DNA from: Echinicola shivajiensis
GTDB taxonomy: Bacteria; Bacteroidota; Bacteroidia; Cytophagales; Cyclobacteriaceae
Assembly: GCF_018642165.1 (NCBI RefSeq)
Contig: NZ_JAHHZM010000006.1
Location: forward strand, 62,001 to 126,000
Length of the DNA: 64,000 nt
Direction of reading: 5' to 3'
In this document: positions 8,465 through 17,593 of the stretch, in pieces
How the letters are laid out: every line of letters begins with the position of its first letter
Position numbering within the stretch: the first letter of the stretch is position 1
The notes under the pieces: model-generated
Database searches by the model: none
The model's input: the letters and a program-made list of their open reading frames with translations, nothing else
Told to the model about the DNA's origin: nothing
Made by a program: the position numbers and the translations under genes

Positions 8465-8900
8465 TATGTTGCAAAATATAGAGATTAAAATATTTTTTTA
8501 TCAATAATTCAGCCTAGAAAAGTCATTTTGTGGGTTTTGTAAATTTTTCGCTCTCTTCACATAAAGTTCATCTTTAGCCAATAGCCTGATTTTAACTTTT
8601 CTGAGTCTTTAATAAAATAAGCATCATCTTCTGTTTCAGGTGTTTAATGAGTTTTAGTTAATTGAGTATAATAGATCCTTTAGATTTTTTTAAGAAAGAA
8701 TATACATGTGGGAATGAAGGAAAGGTATGAAAATCGAGGGGTAATAATTGAATTCCGTTCAATGAAAAATTGAGTTTGATTTCAAATGAATATGGTTTTG
8801 AGAGATGATAAATAACGGACATGTGATAAGCACCCATTATAATGATTGATGCATGTCCATAAATAACCAAATAATTATAACCACTTAAAACTTAAACAAT
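8465..8900. other. 436-bp intergenic region before susC
   Basis: AT-rich leader between the unclassified lipoprotein and susC. It contains candidate operator B at 8564-8587. No convincing gene was seen: a 70-codon leftward open frame here has no recognisable product. The length suggests a separate promoter for the SusCD pair. Confidence 0.5.
8564..8587 (+). promoter_or_regulatory. candidate operator of the XylR-like regulator, site B
   Basis: AAGTTCA (8564-8570), seven bases, CCAATAGCCT (8578-8587): both blocks and the spacing are identical to site A at 4825-4848. The intervening seven bases differ, as expected of a bipartite binding site. It lies 313 bases before the susC start. Confidence 0.55.
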
Positions 8901-11900
8901 ATGAAAATTAAAATTACAAATGGAATTCCACTTGGCCTCTGGCTCAGGCGGGTATTTGTACTCCTGTGTAGCATGCAGCTCTCAGGTGAGCTATTGGCCT
9001 TAACAGATAAGGAAAACGATCCTTTAACCGAGAAAATTGGACTAAGTTATCAAGAATTAAAAGAAGCGAATGTAGCTATTGAAATTTCAGGTACCGTATT
9101 AGATGAAGAAGGAGTGGGGCTTGCGGGGGCCACTGTAAAAATTAAAGGGGCTTCATCTGGAACAATCACTGATCTAGATGGTAAGTTCAGCTTAAAAGTA
9201 CCTGATAACAATACGGTCATTGTAGTTAGTTATGTAGGTTTTCATAGCAAAGAGATTATTGTAGGCAATCAAAGTGAATTGAAAATTGTTTTGGAATCCG
9301 CTTATCAAAACTTGGAAGGAGCTGTAGTTACTGCCTTGGGAATCACAAGGGAAGAGAGGTCATTGGGCTATGCTGTATCTGAAATAAAAGGAGAGTCTTT
9401 TGAAAGAGGTGGCCAGGATAATATGCTAAAGTCATTGGCAGGCCGTGTTCCAGGTGTAAGTATTAACTCTACTGGCGGGGCTGGGTCATCAGTCAGCATG
9501 GTTATCCGAGGTATGAATTCCTTAAGTGGAGATAATCAGCCTTTGTTTGTGGTTGATGGGGTGCCTGTAATCAACACCCTGAATAATGTGAGTCAAATAG
9601 GAGATAGAAATAATGTGGATTATGGTAATGCACTTTCTGATATCAATCCTGAGAATATAGAAAGTATTTCTGTTTTAAAAGGCCCTAGTGCGGCTGCGCT
9701 TTATGGTTCACGTGCTGGAAATGGTGTGGTTTTGATCACCACCAAAACAGGAAAAAATGTCGATAAAGTTACAGTAGGTATAACCAGCAATACTTTGGCG
9801 GAGGTACCATTTAAGTATTTACCAATGCACAGCCGCTTTGCAACTGGTGTAAGGCCTTATACTCCGGACAACAATCCTTATGATGGAGGTGTACTCATTA
9901 TTGAGGAAGGGTCTGCTGCTGGTGCCGGACCGGAGTTGGACAAAGGTTATAATGCTATTCAATGGAACAGTCCTAGAGATGCCAATGGCAATTTGGTTCC
10001 GCTTCCCCTGGTTTCCCATCCTAACAACTTTGCTGACTTCGTTAGAACTGGAATTACCACTACTAATGGGGTTTCAGTAGCCAACAGCAATGAAAAAATG
10101 AATTACAGAATAGGTTATACCAATATGTCCAATAGGGGCGTAATACCCAACTCTGATCTTAAAAGAAATAATCTTTCTTTAAGCTCAAATCTAAACGTGT
10201 CTGAAAAATTGACATTAAGTACCAATCTTAACTTTACCAGAAGTGGTTCAGATAATAGACCCGCAGGAGATAGAGGGACTAACCCATTAGAGGCAGCAAT
10301 AAAAGTATCACCGCATATTGACATTAATGAATTGAGAGATTATTGGTTGCCTGGACAGGAAGGTATCCAACAAAAATCACAGGCCATTGGCGACTATAAC
10401 AATCCTTATTTTTTAGCATATGAAGTTATCAATAGCTTTAGTAGAGATAGGGTGTTTGGGAATTTGGGGCTTAATTATCAAATCAATGAGAACTTTTCCC
10501 TATCTGGAAAATACTTGTTGGATACCTATTCCGAGCGAAGAGAAACTAAACTGCCATTGAGCTATACCAGAGATCCCAATGGTGGTTATGGGATTACCAA
10601 TATGGATCTTTCAGAAAGGAATATTGAGTTTTTGGCTACATATCAAAAGGATTTGACGGACTTTAGCATGACCTACTCAGCTGGTGGTAACCTACGTTAT
10701 AATAAGAATTATAATACCACAACTGCCACAAAGGGGAGAGGATCCGGTCTGATTGTACCAGGTGTTTATACCTTGAGCAATACACGTTCTGATAATTTGG
10801 TTTATTCCAGCAGCATGTCAGAAAAAGCTGTGTACAGTGTTTATGGCTTGGCTAACTTAGGTTATAAGGATTTATTGTACTTGGATATTACTGCCAGAAA
10901 TGATTGGTCTAGCACCTTGCCAGCGTCAAATAGGTCTTATTTTTATCCATCAGCATCTTTGAGTGCCATCATTAGTGATATCATTCCAATGGGCAATAAG
11001 ATTGACTTGTTGAAAATTAGAGGAGGCTGGGCTCAGGTAGGTAATGATACAGACCCCTATAATTTATTGCAAACTTTGTCCAATATGGGAGAATGGGACG
11101 GTCAAACGCGTTTGACAGTACCTAATAATTTGAAAACCCCGGATTTGAAGCCGGAAATCGCCACATCTTATGAATTTGGTCTGCAAGCGGCCGCATTCCA
11201 AAACAGGTTACGTTTTGACTTGACTTATTTCAATACAGACAACAAGAACCAAATACTTCCAGTGACTTTGCCTCCTTCTTCAGGTTTTACAAGCAAATTC
11301 GTTAATGCAGGTTTGGTTAACAGTAAAGGTTGGGAGATGGTTTTGGGTGTGACACCGATCGATAAGGAATTTACTTTGGACTTGAATTTCAATCTTTCCA
11401 GATATAGAAGTACTGTCGTAGAACTTACTGATGAAGTGGAAAGATACACCCTCTGGACTGATGCCAAAGGAGGTTCCTGGACTTATGTAGGTGACCAGAT
11501 TGGAGCAATTTACGATCGTAAGTTGGTAACTGTTGAGGACAAGGAGTCACCTTATTATGGCTATCCTATACTTGATGAAAATGGTAGTTGGCAGGCCATC
11601 AATGAATCAAGCGCTAGAAATCAAATTGGCAACTTTAACCCTGATTTCATAGCGGGCATGTCTGCAAGCCTTTCTTATAAAAACTGGAGTTTGAACCTGA
11701 CACTTGATTGGAGAAATGGTGGCGATTTTGTTTCCCAAACTTTCAGGTATTCTGAATCGGACTTGAAGACCCAACGTTGGTTGGATCAGATCATCAATCC
11801 AAATGGTATGAGCGGTCAAGCGCTGAGAGATTATTTGGTAGCAAATGAGGATATATATATCAAGGATGGAATTAATGTCGTGGGTGGACCAACTGCGGAA

Positions 11901-12344
11901 AGTGGAGGATTTCCATTTGAATATGGGGTAACTGTAAATGATGGTGTTTTCAATCCAGGAGTAGTGGCCATATATAACGATCAAGGAGAAATTACCGGCT
12001 ATGAAGAGAATTTGGGAGGAGAAGGAACCAGGATTATTCCTTATGCAGACAATTATCCGTGGGACTTTACCAAGGCTGCAATGTTTGATGCTTCATATGT
12101 TAAGCTTAGAGATGCTTCTATCAACTATGATATCCCCTATTCTGTGGTCAGCAAGTTGAAAATACAGGCCATTAATCTGGGACTCTATACCAGCAACCTT
12201 ATTTTATGGACCAAGGCCAAAATCAACGTGGATCCAGAAAATGCGTTCCAGCCATCTGGTGGATCCTTCAAGCAAGGTATAGAAAGGTACAATGTAAATC
12301 CATGGGTGATCCCAATCGGGTTTAGATTGAATGCTAAATTCTAA
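8901..12344 (+). CDS. SusC/RagA-type TonB-linked outer membrane transporter (locus 1)
   Basis: This is an outer-membrane TonB-dependent glycan importer. After the signal peptide, residues about 58-140 form the carboxypeptidase-regulatory-like domain (ISGTVLDEEGVGLAGATVKI, TDLDGKFSLKVP). The plug domain follows with the TALGITREERSLGYAV block, LAGRVPGVSI, QPLFVVDGVPV and ALYGSRAGNGVVLITTK. The long C-terminal half is the beta-barrel, ending in GFRLNAKF with a terminal aromatic. The TALGI...REERSLGYAV subtype commonly pairs with SusD_2-type lipoproteins, which fits the next gene. Full length for the family (1147 residues). It probably works with the BNR protein and the unclassified lipoprotein upstream; the candidate XylR operator B lies in its leader. 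Confidence 0.95.
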   Translation: MKIKITNGIPLGLWLRRVFVLLCSMQLSGELLALTDKENDPLTEKIGLSYQELKEANVAIEISGTVLDEEGVGLAGATVKIKGASSGTITDLDGKFSLKVPDNNTVIVVSYVGFHSKEIIVGNQSELKIVLESAYQNLEGAVVTALGITREERSLGYAVSEIKGESFERGGQDNMLKSLAGRVPGVSINSTGGAGSSVSMVIRGMNSLSGDNQPLFVVDGVPVINTLNNVSQIGDRNNVDYGNALSDINPENIESISVLKGPSAAALYGSRAGNGVVLITTKTGKNVDKVTVGITSNTLAEVPFKYLPMHSRFATGVRPYTPDNNPYDGGVLIIEEGSAAGAGPELDKGYNAIQWNSPRDANGNLVPLPLVSHPNNFADFVRTGITTTNGVSVANSNEKMNYRIGYTNMSNRGVIPNSDLKRNNLSLSSNLNVSEKLTLSTNLNFTRSGSDNRPAGDRGTNPLEAAIKVSPHIDINELRDYWLPGQEGIQQKSQAIGDYNNPYFLAYEVINSFSRDRVFGNLGLNYQINENFSLSGKYLLDTYSERRETKLPLSYTRDPNGGYGITNMDLSERNIEFLATYQKDLTDFSMTYSAGGNLRYNKNYNTTTATKGRGSGLIVPGVYTLSNTRSDNLVYSSSMSEKAVYSVYGLANLGYKDLLYLDITARNDWSSTLPASNRSYFYPSASLSAIISDIIPMGNKIDLLKIRGGWAQVGNDTDPYNLLQTLSNMGEWDGQTRLTVPNNLKTPDLKPEIATSYEFGLQAAAFQNRLRFDLTYFNTDNKNQILPVTLPPSSGFTSKFVNAGLVNSKGWEMVLGVTPIDKEFTLDLNFNLSRYRSTVVELTDEVERYTLWTDAKGGSWTYVGDQIGAIYDRKLVTVEDKESPYYGYPILDENGSWQAINESSARNQIGNFNPDFIAGMSASLSYKNWSLNLTLDWRNGGDFVSQTFRYSESDLKTQRWLDQIINPNGMSGQALRDYLVANEDIYIKDGINVVGGPTAESGGFPFEYGVTVNDGVFNPGVVAIYNDQGEITGYEENLGGEGTRIIPYADNYPWDFTKAAMFDASYVKLRDASINYDIPYSVVSKLKIQAINLGLYTSNLILWTKAKINVDPENAFQPSGGSFKQGIERYNVNPWVIPIGFRLNAKF

Positions 12345-12375
12345 TCATGTGGAACCTGAAAAAAGTATGGAAATT

Positions 12376-14022
12376 ATGAAAAAGATACATTCTCGAATAT
12401 ATAGTCGATTATCATTTTTGGTAGTCTTAGTTGCACTCACTTTCACGTCCTGTCAAGACCTTACAGACTTGAATGTCAACCCAAATGGTATTGATCCAGA
12501 GACTGTTCACCCGAACCTGTTGATTGCTTCGGTAATCTCTGAAACATCCAATGAGGAGTTAGGTTTAGGATTTGGGGAAATAGCGGGTGTAATGCAGCAT
12601 ACCCAAAAGGATGCATGGTTTAGTGCTCATAATGATTATGATTGGTCCAACCAAAGTTGGAGCGGATACTACAATATCTTGGAAGATAGTAGGTTGATGG
12701 AAGAAAGGGCAATGGAATTAGATTTACCTTTTTACCAGGCCGTTGCTAAAGTAATTAAAGCCTACAACTTTGGTAGAATTGCCGATCTATGGGGGGATGC
12801 ACCTTTTAATGACGCATTGAAAGGTGATTTGGGAGGAGAGCAATACCTTTTGCCTAAATTTGATTCCCAACAGGAAATTTATGAAGGGATCATTTCTTTG
12901 TTGATGGATGCCAACCAATTGTTTGCAGGGATTTCTGGCGGTGATAATATTCCACAGGATTTGTTGTTCAATGGCAATACCATGAAATGGAGGAAATTTG
13001 CTAATTCCCTTCAGCTGAGGTACTACTTGAGGGTTTCGGAAAAAATGCCTCAATTCGCCTCTCAGGGAATTCAAGCTATACTGGATAATCCAAGTCAATA
13101 TCCATTGATTCTTGACCAGGCAGATGATGCCAATCTTGGATTTGCAGGAACTTCAGCTGATACTTCTTGGCCCTCTAACACTGAATTTGATGGCACCAAT
13201 GGTAGCAACTATAGAAGGATTAAAATGTGCTCTATTTTGGTAGAAAAGCTTCAGGGTTTAGGAGATGAAAGGCTGGGCGTTTGGGCTTCAAAGGTTCAAA
13301 TTCCAATCGAGATTGATCCGAATTTACCCAGTGGTACAGACCAAATTGTAGATGGAGTTCGATATATTGCTCCAGATGTAGCAGAAGGGAAAGATGTGGA
13401 TACTGATCCTGAGTTTGTAGGTATCCCACCTTCGGTTTCACCCATTCCTAGTGAATATAACCTCAATCCGACACCTGGGCAATTGTCTTATAATCCACAT
13501 GTTTCTTTCTTGAATGAAATGTATACTGAACCTTTAGGAGATATGCTGCAAGTTCGTTTGATAAGTGCTGCTGAGGTTAATTTTATCTTAGCTGAATCCG
13601 CGTTAAAAGGACTGGTTTCAGGCATAGGTGCTGCGGAGGCCTATAACTCTGGCGTAATGGAGTCTTTGAAGGCTTGGGGAGTGGAAGATAGCTATGATAG
13701 CTACATTGCAGGGAGCGCTGCCTATGATGGCAGTTTGGAGAAAATTATGGAGCAAAAATGGATTGCATCATGGACTGCAGCTGCGGAATCATGGTGTGAT
13801 TTCAGAAGGACAGGCTTTCCAACTTTGGTCGCTGGGCCCTATGCTCGAAGAAATGTTTTACCTGTTAGGTTCTATTATATGCAAGAAGAATTGGATATCA
13901 ATGGTTCAAATGCGAGTTCTGCTTTGAGCAAAATTGAAACTACACCATATTCCCAGGCAGAAGAAGAAAATAGTGCTTGGTCTAAATTCTGGTTACTTCA
14001 AGGTACTGGTAAACCTTGGTAG
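12376..14022 (+). CDS. SusD-like surface glycan-binding lipoprotein (SusD_2 type, locus 1)
   Basis: This is the lipoprotein partner of the preceding SusC, which captures glycan at the cell surface. The frame opens at 12331, overlapping susC, but the ATG at 12376 gives a proper signal peptide MKKIHSRIYSRLSFLVVLVALTF followed by TSC, so I chose it; 12367 is an alternative. The mature start CQDLTDLNVNPNGIDPETVHPN and the mid-region VIKAYNFGRIADLWGDAPFNDALKG are hallmarks of the SusD_2 group with its TPR helices. The C-terminal YMQEELDINGSNASSAL segment is also typical. It lies 31 bases after susC and is followed by a strong terminator. Confidence 0.92.
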   Translation: MKKIHSRIYSRLSFLVVLVALTFTSCQDLTDLNVNPNGIDPETVHPNLLIASVISETSNEELGLGFGEIAGVMQHTQKDAWFSAHNDYDWSNQSWSGYYNILEDSRLMEERAMELDLPFYQAVAKVIKAYNFGRIADLWGDAPFNDALKGDLGGEQYLLPKFDSQQEIYEGIISLLMDANQLFAGISGGDNIPQDLLFNGNTMKWRKFANSLQLRYYLRVSEKMPQFASQGIQAILDNPSQYPLILDQADDANLGFAGTSADTSWPSNTEFDGTNGSNYRRIKMCSILVEKLQGLGDERLGVWASKVQIPIEIDPNLPSGTDQIVDGVRYIAPDVAEGKDVDTDPEFVGIPPSVSPIPSEYNLNPTPGQLSYNPHVSFLNEMYTEPLGDMLQVRLISAAEVNFILAESALKGLVSGIGAAEAYNSGVMESLKAWGVEDSYDSYIAGSAAYDGSLEKIMEQKWIASWTAAAESWCDFRRTGFPTLVAGPYARRNVLPVRFYYMQEELDINGSNASSALSKIETTPYSQAEEENSAWSKFWLLQGTGKPW

Positions 14023-14074
14023 TTTTAGGTGGATTTGGATAGAATATAACTGACTTTTTAAACTCCAACTAATT

Positions 14075-14100
14075 ATAAGGCCATCAAATGATGGCCTTAT
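14075..14100 (+). terminator. intrinsic terminator after susD, locus 1
   Basis: Perfect inverted repeat with 12-bp arms (ATAAGGCCATCA / TGATGGCCTTAT) and an AA loop, followed by TTTATTT. It ends the locus 1 SusCD transcript. Confidence 0.85.
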
Positions 14101-14357
14101 TTTATTTCAATTAGGAGATAAACTATTAAGATTAAGAAACAATGCTAGTTGATTAAAAAATTCATTTCCAGAGTTTATGTGATTCAACCAGCTCATTTAT
14201 AAAGAACTTGGCTTGACAGGCTATGCTGTCACAGACAAAAAGAAGTAACTTCAAAGTGCTCATATTGTACGTGTCTGGAGGTTTCTATCCTACAGTATAG
14301 TTTCTTCCAATAGTTAGCTATTAGAAGAAGCTTTGAGAATATATATTTTGGAGTTGA
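14101..14357. other. gene-free stretch between terminator and PqaA-like gene
   Basis: No coding frame was seen. A hairpin at 14302-14329 (12-bp arms with one mismatch, TTAG loop) lies 29 bases beyond the stop of the leftward PqaA-like gene and may end its transcript, although no clear T-run follows on the minus strand. Confidence 0.35.
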
Positions 14358-15695
14358 TTATTTTATCACTCCATTCCTATCGCATCTTATTATTCTGCTT
14401 GAGATATAAAATGACTTCCCTTCAGGTGTAATGAAATGGAAGGCGAAATAAACAGATTTTTGTCCCTTTTTAGGGAGTGAAATTTTTGCTGTATTTCCTT
14501 CCAAAACCTTTTCATTCCATAATTCATCCCTGAAATCCATGTCTTCCTCAGAATACGATTCCCATACTGAAATACTCTTTGGTTTTAATTCACTTGCAGA
14601 AAGCTTGATTTTTAATGCTTCCTGTGAGGTTTTTAGAATAGCAAGATTTACATTTGGCATTTTTAGTCCCTTGCACTGAAGCTCAAAAAAGGCACTAAGA
14701 TTAGCAAGGGCAGCTTTTCTATCTCCAAGATCATGTTCGACATTAGGAATATAAACCAAGTTGTTTTCTCCGGGAAGATGATCCCAGTAGTTCTTTGCAG
14801 CATCTATCGGCCAATAAGGATCATTGGTTCCTATAAATACTAATTTTGGAATGGTTAGATCATCCCTGTAAGAATAAGGATCTACCATTTCAATGGTTGC
14901 TTTTCCAGCTGGTGTATTGGCCTGCTGTGGTATTCCTAAATCAACGTAGTCTTGGATTTCAGGACTGTAGGCATTCCACATTTCTATTTGATACTGTAGA
15001 CTTACAGGCATATTCAATACATCTATTACCATTGGGGCTATGGCATTGACTCGGTTGTCTTGGCTAGCTGTAAGCCAAGTTGTCCAACCCCTTTTAGAAA
15101 GGCCAGTAAGCATGAAATTGTTAATGTTCAGGCCGAGGTCTTGTGAAGAAAATGTAATGATGGCATCCATGCCTCTTTGAACGGATTTCACCATAGGAAA
15201 GAGTAGGGGCCAAGTCTCATCACCAGTTTCCTGATATTGATGTAAGGTATAGGATATGATTTCATCTTCCGTCCTACCATCGAAAATCGGCTGATTTGGG
15301 ACTTGGAAAATCAAGGCCACTATTGCCTTGTTTTCCACAGCTAGCTTTTCAAATGATTTGATTACTTCGTTGTCAATATTTCTGTTGGCCGGCAAGCCAT
15401 TTTCCAATTTACCACCGCCTATATAAAGAAGTGCCTGGTTGTATTTAACTTCTTTTGGTACCAAAATCACCAAGCGATGTTCCCAGATATAATCCTTCCA
15501 TTTCTGTGAAGTCAATTGAAATTCATATTGGGTAAGACCTTTCAGTTGTACTTTTTCCTGAAGTTTGAAACTGTATTCAGGGCTTTCTTGGTTAAGATAA
15601 TTTTTCAGTGCGTATTTGGTGGATTGTGCTTCAAGGCTAAAGCACCAAGGTAGCAGGAAAAATGATATAAGTATTGTAATTCTTGTTCGTATCAT
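14358..15695 (-). CDS. PqaA-type alpha/beta hydrolase, secreted (copy 1)
   Basis: Member of the PhoPQ-activated pathogenicity-related (PqaA, PF10142) family of alpha/beta hydrolases, whose substrates are poorly known. The frame extends to 15737, but the ATG at 15695 gives a clean signal peptide (MIRTRITILISFFLLPWCFSL, then EAQ), so I chose it. The nucleophile-elbow-like motif GLSKRGW holds Ser200. Other conserved blocks are the LLYIGGGKLENG segment, ALIFQVPNQPIFDGRTEDE, MVIDVLNMP and IGTNDPYWPIDAAKNYWDHLPG, with a probable catalytic His in NVEHDLGDR. It is a close paralogue of the next gene (16126-17460). The GxSKRGW elbow is reminiscent of polysaccharide esterases, but no activity can be claimed. 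Confidence 0.85.
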   Translation of the reverse strand: MIRTRITILISFFLLPWCFSLEAQSTKYALKNYLNQESPEYSFKLQEKVQLKGLTQYEFQLTSQKWKDYIWEHRLVILVPKEVKYNQALLYIGGGKLENGLPANRNIDNEVIKSFEKLAVENKAIVALIFQVPNQPIFDGRTEDEIISYTLHQYQETGDETWPLLFPMVKSVQRGMDAIITFSSQDLGLNINNFMLTGLSKRGWTTWLTASQDNRVNAIAPMVIDVLNMPVSLQYQIEMWNAYSPEIQDYVDLGIPQQANTPAGKATIEMVDPYSYRDDLTIPKLVFIGTNDPYWPIDAAKNYWDHLPGENNLVYIPNVEHDLGDRKAALANLSAFFELQCKGLKMPNVNLAILKTSQEALKIKLSASELKPKSISVWESYSEEDMDFRDELWNEKVLEGNTAKISLPKKGQKSVYFAFHFITPEGKSFYISSRIIRCDRNGVIK

Positions 15696-16125
15696 CTTGT
15701 TAAATTTTATGTAAAATAATAGCCCGATTTGGTACATCGGCAGTTTATAAGATGATATATGATAAATTATTATAGGTTGTTAAATATAATAAAAAAATAA
15801 ATTAAATATATGTTTTAAATGTGTTAAAATTTAAATAAACTGTATAAAAAATAACTTTAAATGTGTTTAAAAAATTTTATTTAAGTTATAGTGTCAAACG
15901 AAAACTTGAGTGATTTATGCTATTTTTTAGTTTTTTTCTGATATAAAATAAGCATACTAAAATCTAAGTTATATAGAGAAATATAAATATTTTTTTGGTT
16001 GGATAGCTTTAAAAGCGTATTGACTTTTCAAGGAAAGTTCTGAGATTTTCCTTTGCGGGTAAGTGTTTTTTATGATAGGATAATATGCTAAGGTTAATGA
16101 TAACCTCTTTTGTCAATAAGCTGTT
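15696..16125. other. 430-bp AT-rich intergenic region with a repeated 12-mer
   Basis: The leader of the first PqaA-like gene. It is extremely AT-rich and holds TTTAAATGTGTT twice (15814-15825 and 15856-15867), 42 bases or about four helical turns apart. Its start contains AATAGCCC at 15718-15725. No gene seen. It probably carries the promoter of copy 1. Confidence 0.4.
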
Positions 16126-17460
16126 TTAATGTACAATACCATATTGGTCACAGCGAATTATCTTGCTTGAAATATAATAGGATTTACCTTTTGGGCTGGT
16201 ATAGTGATAAGCTAGGTAAAATGCTTTTTGGCCGGAATTTGGTAGGGGAACTATCAGATTACTTTCTTTTATTTTAATCGAGTTCCATTTCTCTTCTCGG
16301 AAATCCATGTCTTCTGGAGAATAAGCTTCCCATAATTCAATGAAATCGGCTTTTTTTGTTTCTTCAATATTTGTTAATAAAATCTCCTTATCACCCGATT
16401 TTTCCAGTGACAAAATAGGTTTAGGTAGATTTACACCGATTAATTGCAATTCAAGAAATGCGCTTAGGTTTTGGAAGGCTGCTAATCCATCTCCTAAACT
16501 ATGTTCAACATTTGGAATATAGATTAGTCTATTATCTCCAGGGATTTCATCCCAATAGTTTTTGGCTGCGTCTATGGGCCAATATGGATCATTGGTACCC
16601 ATGAATACCATTTTTGGCATGGTTAAGAGCTTTCTGTATGTGAATGGGTCGACCATATTTGTGATAGCTTTACCGGCTTTAGTGCTTGCTTGTTGCGGAA
16701 TGCCCAAATCTACATAGTCCTGTATTTCGGGGCTATAATCTTGCCACATCTCGATTTGATATTGTAAGCTCTTTGGCATATTAAGTACATCTATTACCAT
16801 AGGAGCTATACCGCTAACCCTTTTGTCCTTTGCTCCTGTGAGCCAAGTGGTCCAACCTCTTTTTGAGCGTCCAGTGAGAACAAAATTATTTATTTCAATA
16901 TCCAGCTGATAAAGGGAGAATTTTGAGACTACATCCATGGCCTTTTGTACGGATTTAACCATAGGAAATAATAAAGGCCATTCCTCATTTCCGGTTTCTT
17001 GAAATTGATGTAAGGTGTGGGAAATAATTTCATCCTCTGTCCTTCCATCAAATAGAGGTTGGTTTGGAACTTGAAAGAGGGCTGCTACCAAACAATTATT
17101 GTTGATGGCCATTTTTCCGAGCTCCTCAACAATTTGATTATCCTTATCTCTTTTTACCGGTTCTCCATTTTCAAGCTTACCTCCACCAATATAGAGAAGA
17201 GATTTGTCATAATTGATTTTGGAGGGGGTAAGGATAACGAGCCGGTGTTTCCAAGTGTAATCCATCCACTTTTGAGAGGTGAGTGTCAATTCATACTGTG
17301 TATGTTTTTTATACACCATTTTTTCCATACACTCCACATAAAATTCCGGGGTGGATTTGTTGAGGTAATTATCGATTGCCTCGGAGTTTCCCTGAGCGTT
17401 TGATCTTAAAATAAATATAAAAAGAACGACAATAGTTAACTTAAAAGTAGATCTAAACAT
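16126..17460 (-). CDS. PqaA-type alpha/beta hydrolase, secreted (copy 2)
   Basis: This is a paralogue of the neighbouring 14358-15695 gene; most blocks are identical or nearly so (LLYIGGGKLENG, LFQVPNQPLFDGRTEDEI, MGTNDPYWPIDAAKNYWDEIPG, NVEHSLGDG). A signal peptide (MFRSTFKLTIVVLFIFILRSN, then AQG) sends it to the periplasm or outside. The putative nucleophile Ser199 lies in GRSKRGWTTW. The C-terminal beta-rich part (LWEAYSPEDMDFREEKW onward) is shared with copy 1. The 430-base gap between the two makes separate promoters likely, so this is a tandem duplication with possibly divergent regulation. It is divergent from the phosphatase gene at 17594. Enzyme activity is not known for the family. 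Confidence 0.85.
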   Translation of the reverse strand: MFRSTFKLTIVVLFIFILRSNAQGNSEAIDNYLNKSTPEFYVECMEKMVYKKHTQYELTLTSQKWMDYTWKHRLVILTPSKINYDKSLLYIGGGKLENGEPVKRDKDNQIVEELGKMAINNNCLVAALFQVPNQPLFDGRTEDEIISHTLHQFQETGNEEWPLLFPMVKSVQKAMDVVSKFSLYQLDIEINNFVLTGRSKRGWTTWLTGAKDKRVSGIAPMVIDVLNMPKSLQYQIEMWQDYSPEIQDYVDLGIPQQASTKAGKAITNMVDPFTYRKLLTMPKMVFMGTNDPYWPIDAAKNYWDEIPGDNRLIYIPNVEHSLGDGLAAFQNLSAFLELQLIGVNLPKPILSLEKSGDKEILLTNIEETKKADFIELWEAYSPEDMDFREEKWNSIKIKESNLIVPLPNSGQKAFYLAYHYTSPKGKSYYISSKIIRCDQYGIVH

Positions 17461-17593
17461 TTTTTTAATGAGTTAATATGGTACAATAGCCCATTCGAAG
17501 GGAATTTAAGTCTTTATTTATATTTGGGTGAATCAAATAAAAGACTTTGATAAATATAGGAATAACTCCTTTAAATAATGTAAAACATCTGTT

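Noticed and set aside
8658-8870. 70-codon leftward frame in the susC leader
   Set aside because: No recognisable product; it lies in a control region with operator B upstream of it.
12331-12375. Start of susD at 12331 overlapping susC
   Set aside because: It would precede the lipoprotein signal by a charged stretch; the ATG at 12376 gives a standard signal peptide.
15718-17492. Full AAGTTCA-N7-CCAATAGCCT sites at the PqaA genes
   Set aside because: Only the AATAGCC core matches at 15718 and 17485; at 17485 an AGTT lies one base off the expected spacing, so these were not called as operators.
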